Of a stretch of DNA of 64,000 nt, positions 32,259-43,173 are shown piece after piece. Made by a program: the position numbers and the translations under genes. The notes below the pieces were generated by a model that saw nothing but the letters and a program-made list of their open reading frames with translations, was not told the DNA's origin and did no database searches. The DNA comes from Symbiodinium natans (Eukaryota; Sar; Dinophyceae; Suessiales; Symbiodiniaceae): contig CAJNDS010002618.1 of the NCBI GenBank assembly GCA_905221605.1, forward strand, positions 1-64,000, written 5' to 3'. Positions within the stretch are counted from its first letter, which is position 1; the number at the start of each line of letters is the position of its first letter.

Positions 32259-32276
32259 GCCATATCTTGGCTCAAG
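32259..32276 (+). other. Candidate relict of the dinoflagellate spliced leader
   Basis: The sequence GCCATATCTTGGCTCAAG matches the 3' part of the known DinoSL (GCCATTTTGGCTCAAG) except for a two-base insertion and one substitution. Such relics mark mRNAs that were copied back into the genome. No intact reading frame follows directly, so the match may be chance or an old relic. Confidence 0.35.
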
Positions 32277-32279
32277 TTG

Positions 32280-33415
32280 CGAGTGTTTTTGCTTGTGCCT
32301 TTGGCGCGGTAGACGTTTGGTAGTTTGCTTTTAGGTAGCTGCCCAGAGGCCTGCCCGTGGCGCGGGCTCGCAGGACTCGACTCTCGAAGCCGCAGCGCTT
32401 GGGGGACCGGGAACCCTAAACCCTAAACCCTCAGACCTACACCACGTGCAGGGCAAGGCTACATGATCGTGGGCTACCACAACATTCTGCAGAGAGGGTG
32501 GGCCAGGCCACAGAGTGCATCCATGTCCATGCGCCTGATTCATCGTCTCGTAGGCGTGGTTTTTTGCGCCGCGTCCGGCCTTTGCTATGGGATTCGGCAT
32601 GAAGCAAATTCCTGCGCATTTGCAAGTGACCCAGGATACGCAGACAGGATGGTTCGGACATCTGATTGAGGCATTGGCTTGCTTCTCCTCGACACCTGAC
32701 GCAAGTATTGCATCACGATGCGGCCCCTGATGGTCTTCGCGACCTTCCATCCATGACTGTGCCCTACATATTCGAAGCATTGTAGCGGCGACATGCCCTC
32801 TAGCTAAGCCAGAAGCTGCTTCCGGCTGTTGCAGAACTTCACGCGGAATGGACCTCACAGGCATCTCAAGCGTATGGGTTGTCGCGAAATTGGTGTTTGA
32901 TCACACATGCACAACAGGCAAGACAACAAGCAAGATATCGGCTGCTGCACAAGGAAGTTGGCGAGCTTTTGGCTGAAGTGGTTGCAGTTATTGTACCTCT
33001 GAAGATGCGGGGAACAACCGGAGCGAACTCCATGCAATCGCTCAGCCGCCATATTGACATTGACACCTGGGGTTGGCACTGTAGGTCGTAAGGCCCCATC
33101 TCTGCTGACATCCTGTGCAGTTATGATTGACGAACAACAACCACCAATCATTGGGCAACACACATTCATCAGGAACCATCCTACGGATAGTCAGCGGGAG
33201 AGTCCTGTCCAGAAAAACCTTCGTTTCGCTGCGAGACTTCTGCGTGTGGCCGAGAAACCTGCGGTTACGATCGTCATAATCAAAATGGGTGTGATCTCTA
33301 CGTCGATCGTCAGCTGTGCCTCGTCTTAATCGGTTTTCCGTAGCCGCTCAACCTGGTGGTCACAATTGAGTCGCGAGGATGCTTTGTGCAAACATAGCAA
33401 CGACTGAGTCAGCCG
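32280..33415. other. No supported gene
   Basis: Open frames on both strands between 32330 and 33330 lack recognised domains. One minus frame (about 32794-32585) has charged, basic composition. Confidence 0.35.
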
Positions 33416-33533
33416 CCCTATGAAGGAGCATTGCACTCCATCTCCGGAGAGATAGTACTCGGAACCTTTGAGCTTGCAGGCTCAAAAAAGGGCTGCGCTT
33501 GAGAGCCTGAGGTACCAGCCATTTCCTGGCAAG

Positions 33534-33815
33534 CTACTTCTTGGGGCCCATGTGACGGCAATAGCACTGTGCCATATTGCCTGCCAGCGTGGGGATCAGT
33601 GATTTGCACTTCGCACCATCACCTAGTACGCCAAAACTCTTGAAAGCAGGCACGGATGTCCTTGCACTCACTCTTTGCGCCTCAAAGTGCTCCCCCAAGA
33701 GCAGCCAGGACCAGCGTCTGGCCGCACCGTCTGACGTGTCGTACAGGCACAGATGTACCTGAACCCGGTAGCTTGGCACATATGTTCCACCAGTCTTTCG
33801 CCAAGCCTGCCTCAT
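33534..33815 (-). CDS. PPPDE (DeSI-type) peptidase-like exon, catalytic His apparently lost
   Basis: The frame from ATG 33815, or from an internal acceptor GGTTCAG at about 33770, reads VQVHLCLYDTSDGAARRWSW then LLLGEHFEAQ and SARTSVPAF. This follows the start of PPPDE/DeSI deSUMOylating or deubiquitinating peptidases (V-x-L-x-Y-D-x-S-x-G-x-A-R-R-x-S, L-G, E, then H-T-S-V). In those enzymes the His before T-S is catalytic; here it is Arg, and about three extra residues precede it. The frame ends at TAG 33534, before the region of the catalytic Cys, so the copy is truncated or continues in another exon. A further open segment at 33540-33418 (MAGTSGSQAQPFFEPASSKV) lies next to it in another frame. 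It may be a decayed gene. Confidence 0.45.
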   Translation of the reverse strand: MRQAWRKTGGTYVPSYRVQVHLCLYDTSDGAARRWSWLLLGEHFEAQRVSARTSVPAFKSFGVLGDGAKCKSLIPTLAGNMAQCYCRHMGPKK

Positions 33816-33869
33816 GGCCCGAGCTGGCCACGCAGCTTTCAGACCTCTGCATTTACCCTATTAATTAGT

Positions 33870-34217
33870 AGGAAAACGCAGTGCTGGGCAATAGGACCTG
33901 CGCCCTGCAACTCGCTCGGTCGTGGAGACTGGCTCCTGGAAACCGGCCGCGCAAAGAGGCAAGCAGGCAAACCATGGTTTGATGCCCGTTTCCTGAGTGG
34001 CCTTCACGCCGGATGTGTGGATAGCGGAAGGTTCGTCCTGAAGGGGCGTCCGCACGCACAGAGATGGACGATGGTGACTAATGTTTGACCAACTGGACGC
34101 TGCGAGGCGCAACGCGGAGCACCGGTTTGTTTGGAAGGCTCCGGTCTGGGCCGAGGCTTCTGATGTCCTATCTTGGAGTCTGGGGGGGATCATACTTTGG
34201 AAGTTACCGAAATCTAC

Positions 34218-34258
<41 letters not shown>

Positions 34259-35590
34259 GGGTTGGCTGCCTCGTTGCTTTGGACTTCTGGAAGATTGCAC
34301 ACATCCAAGAAGTCGTCGACGCTCGGCAGCTCCTCGTTGTCCTGTTCGTGAAGTGAATGCCCTCAGCACCCGACCCGGAATCCGGTCGGTTAAAGCAGTC
34401 TTGCAACTTTCATTGCCTGAACATGCCCGAGAGCTGGAACTGCTGCACAAAAAGACAAAGACGGACAGAAAAACAGATAGTTTCAGGATTGTCGCTGGTG
34501 CCGCTGCAGGCTATCTCGGACTGGGGGGAAGACAGCCGAAACACAACTGGTCAGACAGTGAGTGCCAGATCACCTAGGTTCCCAGGCGCACTGCAAAAAC
34601 TCGTCCAAGGTCTGCAGCGGCTCCTTGCAGAAGGACTGCGATGCTTCACAAAAAAACTGCGAATCACCAGGCATCTTGCAAGTCAGCGGCTAGGCCCCGC
34701 ACCAGCTGCAGAAAATCTTGCAGCTGCTGCAGTGGCTTGGGCGCCTACATGTCACGTGCAAGGATGGGATGAACGACGACTCCTCAGCCTTATCAGTCTT
34801 CAACGCACCTCGGCCTGCTGAAGCGCGTGCGCCCTGCCTCGGATATAGCTACGCAAGATCCCGAAATAAAATCTGCAGCCTGGCCCATCCACACAGGCAG
34901 ACCCTTCCAAGGCAGCCACCCAACAGCATGGGTTTCGACGCTGGCTCGTGAGCGCAGCTCGACAGCAACATCATGGCGCGCAATGAACGTGAAGCAACAC
35001 ATTGTCACTTCTGATTCTGCATGCGAATGGGAAAGCAACGCCTTGAAAGCTGAGGTTCACGTGACGTTGCTAATATTGCACACCCACTTCAGGGGGTAGT
35101 TATCGGGTAGTTTGTGCTGACTGCGGCATGCTTGTAAAAGTCTTGTACATTCGCACGCTGACGGGGCCGCTGTTGAGGCTATCGTGTCGCAGTTGTGTCC
35201 ATGTGCTCTACAGAAGAAGCAAATTGCAGGCTAGGCACAGGTTTCAGTGCCTTTTCTGCTTGCTCCTTCGGGAGATTGTGATTATGGCGATTGAGACCGT
35301 CGGATTGAAACTCTCAGCGCCCACGAACAAAGCAACGATGCTCTTCTTGACTGGCGTAACGTCAACATTATTAGGAAGAACTGCTTGTGACATAGACAGC
35401 ACTCACTCTATATACATGCTGGTGCACTCACAAGCAAGCCAGCTCCGGCGGATGGGTACGTTTAACAGGTCTGCCGGGCGCCAGCACCCACTTCTCCTGA
35501 CGCTGCAGTCTACACACTGACGCCCGCTGGAAAACGCGCGTCCGACATCAAAACGCCCCAACATGCTACTGCCAAACTGGCGCCTATCAA
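33870..35590. other. No supported gene; CA microsatellite
   Basis: (CA)n at 34220-34255. Open frames on the plus strand at 34173-34821 overlap each other and show no domain. Confidence 0.4.
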
Positions 35591-35595
35591 CGCTC

Positions 35596-35856
35596 GTGCA
35601 CGAAATCGAGATGTCACAAAGTGCCACCCAACCCTGACGCGGCATTCTACACGCTTGCCCAAGATCCTGACGCTCCGAGCAACAGGTGTGCCCGAAATCA
35701 CGGAACCACGAAACGCCGCCCACCTCCCTGACGCTGCGCGCTACCTGCTTGCCCAAGATCAATTCTCCGACCAGCATTCGTGCCCGAGATCACAATGCCA
35801 CAAAACGCCACGCACTTCCCCGAGGCTACATTCTACACGCTTTCCCAAGATCAATA
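35596..35856. repeat. 92-base tandem repeat, three copies
   Basis: Units start at 35596, 35688 and 35780 with GTGCMCGARATC. Each contains a CTACxxGCTTxCCCAAGATC-like end. Copies are diverged by roughly 15-25 percent as judged by eye. Confidence 0.85.
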
Positions 35857-35859
35857 TCA

Positions 35860-36490
35860 TGTTCCAATTGGAAGCACGCATGCAAACACTGGAAGCTGCT
35901 ATCATTCTGAGACTCTAGGAAGTATGGAGTTGCAAACTTATATGATATGAAACCTTTCGGAATCCATCAGTGTTTTTGCGGATTGCGGGTCTGTCCAATC
36001 GCCTCCAATCCCCAACCCCTCCCCCCTGTTTGACGAAAACCGCGCAAGTCCCGATTCTGGACCCGTTTGCAAAGCCCGCTGTTCGATCAACATCGATGTT
36101 CTTAGAAGCAAGCAGCCCAGTGTAAACCGAAGAGCGAGCCTGGGCGATTGTTTTAGAAACACGCGCGCGCTCTCTCACTGGCAGCAGCAACGGTCTGTGC
36201 ACCTCAACTCATTCGCCGACTGCCGCACCGGCAGCGGTACAATGTACTTGTAAGCAACATGTCAAGTCCCGGACCGAGGCGGGGTCAAGAAGGACTCCAG
36301 GGTTTCGTAAGGACCCTGGCAAGCCTGGTCGCAACACAACGCAACGCAAAGGAAACACCATCAAACCCGTGAGAACCCGTGAGAAGAAGCTAGTCTCAGA
36401 TGGACGGCGGCGACTGACAACCCACGTTTTGGAGCCCACGCACTAGCACATACGTGAAAACTCGCGGGTGACTGACTGCAGAGATCCTTG
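35860..36490. other. No supported gene
   Basis: Open minus frames at 36202-35915 and 36439-36209 show no domain. Confidence 0.4.
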
Positions 36491-36636
36491 ATCAAGGCCT
36501 TCCCACAAAACCACCCCTCGCAATGGCAGCTTCATGGCACACCAAACACTGGTCACAGACTTGGTGACGCCGCGTGACAGCAACATCTGAGCCAGCGGCA
36601 AAACCTCTAATGCCAGCCTTCCAACATTTATGTAGG

Positions 36637-36674
36637 GTTATCGCTTTTGGGCGGTCACCATATCGTTCTCCGAT
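36637..36674. repeat. 38-base direct repeat, left copy
   Basis: Begins GTTATCGCTTTTGGGCGGTC and ends CTCCGAT. Identical to 37469-37506. Confidence 0.95.
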
Positions 36675-37440
36675 GTTTCCAGGCATCGTAGTGATGTAAA
36701 TGACTTGTAGTACAAGCTTAGTACTGGAACCGATGTTTCCGTGACCCAGCTGGATTTTAATCAATTTGTAGTACAAGCTTAGTACTGGAACCGATGTTTC
36801 CGTGAGCCGGCTTAATTTTCATTGATTTGTAGTACAAGCTTAGTACTGGAACGGACGTTTCCGTGAGCCGGCTGGATTTCCATTGATGTGTACTACAAGC
36901 TTAGTACTGGAACGGACGTTTACGTCTGCCGGCTGGTTTTTCATTGATTTGTAGTACAAGCTTAGTACTGGAACCGATGTTCCGTGAGCTGGCTGGTTTT
37001 TCATTGATTTGTAGTACAAGCTTAGTACTGGAACCGATGTTTCCGTGCGCCGGCTGGATTTTCATTGAGTTGTAGTACTAGCTTAGTACTGCAACCGTTT
37101 TTTCCGTGAGCCGGCTGGATTTTCATTGATTTGTAGTACAAGCTTAGTACTGGAACGGACGTTTCCGTGAGCCGGCTGGTTTTCATTGATTTGTAGTACA
37201 AGCTTAGTACTGGAACCGATGTTTCCGTGAGCTGGCTGGTTTTTCATTGATTTGTAGTACAAGCTTAGTACTGGAACCGATGTTTCCGTGAGCCGGCTGG
37301 ATTTTCATTGATTTGTAGTACTAGCTTAGTACTGGAACCGATGTTTCTGTGAGCAGGCTAGATTTTCAGTACTGGAGCCGATGTTTCCGTGAGCCGGCTG
37401 GATTTTCTTTGATTTGTAGTACAAGCTTAGTACTGGAACC
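36672..37440. repeat. 61-base satellite array
   Basis: About twelve to thirteen tandem units carrying GTACAAGCTTAGTACTGGAA, then CCGATGTTTCCGTGAGCCGG and CTGGATTTTCATTGATTTGTA. One unit near 37367 is truncated. The AGTACAAGCTTAGTACT core is almost palindromic. Confidence 0.97.
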
Positions 37441-37468
37441 GGCTTTGAAAAACATTGACGCTTTTAAC

Positions 37469-37506
37469 GTTATCGCTTTTGGGCGGTCACCATATCGTTC
37501 TCCGAT
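37469..37506. repeat. 38-base direct repeat, right copy
   Basis: Identical to 36637-36674; together they bracket the satellite. Confidence 0.95.
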
Positions 37507-37619
37507 AAAAACGACCACAGCCCAATCCGAAATATGCCCGCAAGTAAAACTGCTTGACGGAGAGAAACGCCTGTGGCTCATCTCATTCCGCGGGAGGGGC
37601 CTCGACGACGTCTCCATCG

Positions 37620-38495
37620 AATGGACCTGGAACTTGAACCCACGAAGATCACCGCGTCAACTTAACACGCGCTTGCGTCAAAGTTCGCTGTTCAGCCTTT
37701 CACGGGTTTAGATGAGGCGCCCAGTATCGTTTTCGGGGCTTTGCAAAAACTCGCAGTTTCAGGGCATTGCAAACATACTTCGCAGTTATACGATGAAAAC
37801 CGAAAAGACCGCGCGCACGACAAAAGCCCAACCCTTCGGGTTTTTTGCTCCCGACAGGGGACGGGGCCAACATGGTGACTTGTCGCAGTAATGCTACTAG
37901 TGTGAGGTATGCAGAGTATTGCAGAGTAGCTTCGCAAGCCTCGTGACATGGCTATGGCCCGATTGTGGAGGGCCGTCAAACACCTTGTTCCCACCCCACG
38001 CCGTATCAGGCGTCAAAACCACGCGAGCCATTCCTTTTAGGGTCTAGGCATAAACTCACCTCAAGTGCCTGCTTGCAACATCCTCCTTCCAGAGTTGGAG
38101 GAAGTTCTGCCACAAAGCTTTCATGGTCCTGTGGGGGTGCCCCAAAATTTGGAAGATACTCTGACTCTGACCCCATGAGTTTGCAGATTTTGGGGTTTCA
38201 GGCATCAGGCAGGTCCCTCCTACAGACCCGGGACAAGTTCCAGATGCCAGGCGGGATTCAGAGACGTCCCAAAAAGCTTAAGCGCCGCGCTGGTCTAGGG
38301 CTCGGCGCATGCATCACAAGCGTCAGCGGCCCCCATGTCCCGACCCGGGCACGTGCGTCACAACTCCTGAAACCTGGACGCCTCAAACCCTGAGCCTAAG
38401 CTCCTCAACCCTTAAATCCCTCAACCCTTAACCTTAGCACTTGAAAGCTTTTTGGTTTTTGCCTTGTTTTTCTGGCCTTGGCATTTTGTCCATGT
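37620..38495. other. No supported gene
   Basis: Short telomere-like remnants near 38390-38430. Nothing recognised. Confidence 0.4.
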
Positions 38496-39120
38496 GAGTT
38501 GAGCTTACACGACAATCAAAGGGCCTCTCTGGGCAGTTTTGGATGCTTTGTCCTGTTTTTTGGCACTGGCTGTTTCCGCATATGCTTTTCTTGCGCTTTC
38601 TACCAAACTCCAGGGTTTCAGATGGCACGGAGCCGAAAAACATGAAAAGGGCTCATCTCGGAAGCATGTTCAAATTTTGGCTGTTTTTTGCGTGTTGTAT
38701 ATGTACTTTGAGCTTAAACACGACCACAAAAAAAGGCCGTTCTTGGCAACTTCGGATGCCTTGTTCTGTTTGTTAGCGTTGGCTGTTTCTGTGTGTAATT
38801 CACTTGCGACGCTTCGTCCTGCATTTTTGGCGCCGGCTGTTTGTGTATATGATTTACTTGCGATGTCTACCAAAATCCAAGGTTTGAGATGGCACGGATC
38901 CTTAAACACATAAGCCGGGCCCATCTGGGCAGCATGTTCGGATTTTGGCTTGGCCTTTTTCCGGCCTTGGCTGTTTTGAGCTTAAACACGACAAAAAGGC
39001 CTCTCTCGGCAGCTTGGGATGCTTTGTGCTGTTTTTTTTGCATTGGCTGTTTCTGTATATGTGATTTACTTGCTACTTCTACCAAAACCTAGGGGCACGG
39101 AGCCGTAAACGCATAAGCTC
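38496..39120. repeat. Diverged tandem repeat, three units of about 220-260 bases
   Basis: Each unit has GAGCTTAAACACGAC (or GAGCTTACACGAC), then GGATGCTTTGT, then TTGGCTGTTTCTGT, then ACTTGCGATGTCTACCAAAA-like and GATGGCACGGA motifs. Units start near 38499, 38710 and 38978; the last is shortened. Confidence 0.8.
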
Positions 39121-39214
39121 CCCAACGCAGTCCCGAAACTCACTGCTCCCCACTCAGTCCCGATACCCTGCACCCCTAAGTTCGCCAGCTCAGTCCCGAA
39201 ACTCACTGCTCCCC

Positions 39215-39940
39215 CCCCGCGCTGACTCTGAGGCGAAATTAAGACTAAGAAGCAGACCATCTGCTCCCTCGCCCAGCTGTGCCTGACAGCAGCGCACGTG
39301 ACGAAGGAGAAGTGCAGAACAAGTTGAAACAAAGAGTTGCCGTCAATGTCGGCTCCTCATCCACGTTTTCGCCCGTCCCGGACTCTGCCTGCGACAAGCA
39401 CGAGTGGCCAACAAGAATCTAGAAGGGCAGGGTCAAGAGAATAAGCATACCATCTGATCTTGTCCGCTTCGGCCTCAGACAGAATGACATGAGGACTTGT
39501 CACACATGTCAAGGTCAGTCGCTACAAGGCAAAGAGCCCGGCTCCCATTCATACTGTCTTGTGGCCCTCCTCGGCGAATCTCCTCCGTTTCGCAAGCCCT
39601 AAGGTGAAATTTGAAAGCCAAACAATCTGCCCTCGCCCAGCTGAGCCTGACAGAGGTGCACGCGACGAAGGAGAAGTGGAGAACAAGCTGAAACAAAGAA
39701 TTGCCGCGCACTGCAGCTCCTCATCCACGAGTTCTTCCGTCTCTGAGTCTGCCTGCGACAAGCCCGTGTGGCCAGCAAAAATCAAGAAAAAAAGAGCAGC
39801 ACGGTCGAGGGAATGAACATACCGTCTGATTTTGTCCGCGTCGGCCTCAGACAGAATGACATGAAGGCTTGTCACACAGGCCCAGGCAAATCGCTGCAAG
39901 GCAAAGAGCCCGGCTCTCATTTCCTCGGCGAATTTCCTCC
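39215..39940. repeat. Tandem duplication of about 355-375 bases
   Basis: Shared blocks include GCCTCAGACAGAATGACATG (39471 and 39845) and CTGCCTGCGACAAGC (39386 and 39748). GCGAATCTCCTCCGTTTCGC (39575) matches GCGAATTTCCTCCGTTTCAC (39927). Confidence 0.85.
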
Positions 39941-40031
39941 GTTTCACAAGCCCTCCAGCCACCAATGTGAAATAAAAGATGAAGCTCCTCGGCACGTTGG
40001 TGGGCTTCAGCCAGCCTCCTGCAAGAGGCAA
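39549..40031 (-). CDS. Open frame across the tandem duplication, uncertain
   Basis: A 160-codon frame reads LVKRRKFAEEMRAGLFALQR, then FAWACVTSLHVILSEADADK, and ends near a second LAKRRRFAEE, because it crosses from one duplicate into the next. The equivalent frame in the left duplicate has an in-frame stop (TAG near 39525), so at least one copy is decayed. The EADADKIRRYVHSLD region looks like real coding sequence. Family unknown. Confidence 0.3.
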   Translation of the reverse strand: MPLAGGWLKPTNVPRSFIFYFTLVAGGLVKRRKFAEEMRAGLFALQRFAWACVTSLHVILSEADADKIRRYVHSLDRAALFFLIFAGHTGLSQADSETEELVDEELQCAAILCFSLFSTSPSSRAPLSGSAGRGQIVWLSNFTLGLAKRRRFAEEGHKTV

Positions 40032-40034
40032 AGC

Positions 40035-40685
40035 GGTGGCATTTCGGCTGACTTATCTCGGCGTCTTGACTCTGGCAGTCCTACGTCGGGATTTTGGACT
40101 TGGAGTCAACGACGGCCCTGGGCAAAATTTACGCCACACCCCAGCGCACGCCTACTGCGATACCGAGCACACATCGCACCTCTTCTCACTGGCCGCGGCC
40201 TAAGCTCACATCAACACCAAATATCCTGACCACGGTGCGACGCTGAGACAATGACAAATAGGCAGCCAATCGCAACGAATTGCGCCGGCGCACGAACTCT
40301 GCACTGTCCATGTCAAGTAGCCCGATTTGAACGGGAAAGATGCAATGCTACCAGCTGCAACACGGGGCTGGGAACTCAGAGCAACATCAGGACCAGGAAC
40401 ATCTGACAGCTTTGAAATGCCCAACAGGTACAAGTACAACTTGTTGTGAATGTGGAGAAGCACGGCAGTGTTTGGCAACATGACAGGCGCAGATGCCGGA
40501 GAGGCCATCAAAATTGAGGTAGCCCAGCGGGGTTCTCCCACCTGACCCTTTTGCGATTCGACAAGCAGGATAGGGCAAAGCGACGAAAAGTGGACACGAC
40601 AGTGAGCTGACAAGCTACCTCGAAAGTGGCATGCATGATTCCCAACCATGCTTGCTTTAAACATGTCGTATTGTTCTTCTGGTTT
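40035..40685. other. No supported gene
   Basis: Unique sequence; minus open frame 40700-40206 lacks a domain. Confidence 0.35.
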
Positions 40686-41645
40686 GCAGCCATTCAGCAA
40701 CGACTATCACCTGCCAAAGCCGGCGAAGCTTGATGAGCTTGGTGCGTCGGGGACACCGAGGGCTTGGCACCTTAACTGAGTCCTGGCATGTCCTATCTAT
40801 ATCCAGCAATCATGTTTGCCTCTATGTGGTCGACTGTGTATTTACATTGTGTGCGTGTGTACCTGACATGTTTTTGTTATATTGTAGCAATGTCAGCACC
40901 GCAGACTCACCAGTAGGCATGCAGCTACGCTGCGATGCCTGGCAAGCTCTCTGCTTTGGGCAGCTGGCCGCGGGAGCCCGCTGTTTCGTCTGGGTTTGGG
41001 GTTCGGGGCTTAGGGCTTAGGAGGTGCGGTCGGGAGAGGTCTGGCGCTGAGCTCCCTCCATCCTTGCCGCGAGTTTCGAGCTTCGCGTCTGAGAGACGCC
41101 AACCATTTTCGTTCAAGACGCTGTACATTCGTTACATCCCCGTGAACAGCGGCAGAACTGATGTACATGAATTTGTGCAGGCGTGTGCAGGGATCCACTG
41201 CCGCTCGCTCCCCGACCACAACGCCCACGCGGGGGGGTTCTGTTCTGGGCTCCTACAATTCAAGGTTGCGGTCCTGACTTTGGCGCAGGAACGACACCAA
41301 CCGCTGGGACCCACCAAACCCGCAAGGCGCCGCGGCTCAAAGAGGTTCAGCGGAAGTGCCGCCGGCAGCATCAAGCACCTGCAGAGGATCAACCGACGTG
41401 CAGTAGCGGCTGTGAGACTCTGGAAATTCTGGGGCGTTGAAGGAGATGCCGAGCCGGTCTTTCCTTGCAGCATCCTGCCACTTCCCCACGACGAAGCGCT
41501 ATCCGAAGAGTTGGAAATAGGAAGTGCTCGGATGCTGAGGCGCGTCAAGAAGCCTCGCTTCAGCATGCTTCAGCTTAACATGTTCCGGCACTCGCATCCC
41601 TTGATGGCCATGTCATGGAGAAAAATGGCACCGAGAGCTTGCCAT
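40686..41645. repeat. Segmental duplication, copy 1
   Basis: Matches 41823-42975 in direct orientation. Shared blocks include GCAGCTGGCCGCGGGAGCCC (40961 and 42284), GGCAGAACTGATGTACATGA (41151 and 42552) and GGCAGCATCAAGCACCTGCA (41363 and 42767). Conserved open stretches exist on both strands and no domain is recognised. Confidence 0.9.
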
Positions 41646-41822
41646 GCTTGCCTGTGAAACAACAGGGGCGCGCGGTGAACATGATCCGTGGCACGTCGCT
41701 TGAGCCAGAACTCGGCACAGGACAGTCACCTCTTCGCGCAGGCGGATAGCCCATGAGCTGGCAAGCTCCCCAATCAAAATTACATGGTTTAGGCTTAAGG
41801 ATGCCGTCATGCTCTCTTGGTT

Positions 41823-42975
41823 GCAGCAGCTCAGCAACGACTTTTCACCTGCCTAAGAGGGTCTGGCATCGACGGCGAAGCTTGACGAGCTTGGTGCGTC
41901 ACACCGAGCCCAGAATCACCTGGCCTGTCAGAGCCTGTCTCCCTGCTGTCAAGGGCCACAAGCGCCACGCAAAGCCGATGGACATTTTGTGCCTTCGGCT
42001 CCTGGTCCCCAATAGGTGACTACAGTAACATACAGTAACTCTCTCATGTTTCCTTTGAGGGTTTGGGCACGGGTCTTAGCATCCAGTATTCATACTTGCG
42101 TCAAATTGGCTTAACCGTTTTGTTTGCAACTTGTGTGTATGTGTATCAAAATGACCTGTATAATTCTATTTTGCGAATCATTGTCAGCACCGCAGACTCA
42201 CTAGTAGACATGTAGCTACGCTGCGATGTCTGCCGCAGGGCTCTTGCGCCTGAGGGCTTCCCTGGCAAGCTCTCTGCTTTGGGCAGCTGGCCGCGGGAGC
42301 CCCGCTGTTCCGGCGGCAAGGGATCGGGAGCTGAGCGGACCATGGCGGAGCCGGCTAGAACTTTTCTTGAACACCTGGGTTTGGGGCTCGGGGCTTAGGA
42401 GGTGCGCGGTCGGGAGGGGTCTGGCGCTGAGCTCCCTCCATCCTTGCCGCGAGTTGGGCCTGCTGCTGTGGTGATTTCGAGCTTCGCATCTGAGAGACGT
42501 CAACCGTTATCGTTTAAGCTAGGGCACATCCGCTACATCACCGTGAACAGCGGCAGAACTGATGTACATGAATTTGTGCAGGAGTGTGCAGGGATCCACT
42601 GCCGCTCGCTCCCCGGCCACAACGCCCACGGGAGGGGGTTCTCTTCTAGGTTGAGGGCTCCTACAGTTCAGGGTTGCGGTCTCGACTTGGCGCAGGAACG
42701 ACACCAACCGCTGGGACCCACCCCGCAAGGCGCCGCAGCTCAGAGAGGTTCAGCGGCAGTGCCGCCGGCAGCATCAAGCACCTGCAGAGGATCGACTTCG
42801 AACCCGTCTTTGCGGCATCTTGAGCCGCTTCCCAACTATCCAGTTGGAAGTTGGAAGTGTTCGAAGGCTGAGGCACATCAAGGCGCGTCGCTTCAGCATG
42901 CTCCAGCTTAACATGTTCCCGCACTCGCATCCCTGGATGTCCATGATGCAGAGATGTGGCGCCGATACCTTGCCT
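41823..42975. repeat. Segmental duplication, copy 2
   Basis: Second copy, with a longer 42190-42390 part and a shorter 42790-42840 part than copy 1. The order of blocks is the same. Confidence 0.9.
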
Positions 42976-43173
42976 GTGAAACAAGGCCGCGTGGAGTCAA
43001 GTGTCGTCTGCTGCCTTCCAGGATGCAGAAACGCTATCAAAAACCCCACAAACTGCACACACACACACACACAAACCATGATCTCCGCAAATGCTGCCAC
43101 ATGCTGCGGCATGATCGATCGGCGTCTTTCGTGCAAAGTGCTCAAGGCAAACCCCCTGCCAGAAAACACCTCC

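Larger units (their letters stand above)
36492..37617 (-). pseudogene. Reading frame split by a satellite insertion
   Basis: Minus-strand frames on both sides of a satellite share IGERYGDRPKAIT, encoded by a 38-base direct repeat. The right part (37617-37469) reads MSHRRFSPSSSFTCGHISDW before the shared segment. The left part (36674-36492) continues after it with LHKCWKAGIRGFAAGSDVAV and ends in a Cys-rich stretch (QVCDQCLVCHE). Removing one repeat plus the satellite would give one continuous frame, so this looks like a gene or element interrupted by the insertion. The protein family is not recognised, and whether it was ever expressed is unknown. Confidence 0.4.

Noticed and set aside
32331-33330. 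Possible reverse transcriptase or other retroelement remains
   Set aside because: No RT, endonuclease or integrase motif could be found in any frame.
36672-37440. CRISPR array
   Set aside because: The 61-base units are directly adjacent and repeat over their whole length, with no unique spacers; the organism is a eukaryote.
37600-37665. Second tRNA-like T-loop (GGGTTCAAGTTCC)
   Set aside because: No cloverleaf can be formed, and the neighbouring sequence is open reading frame.
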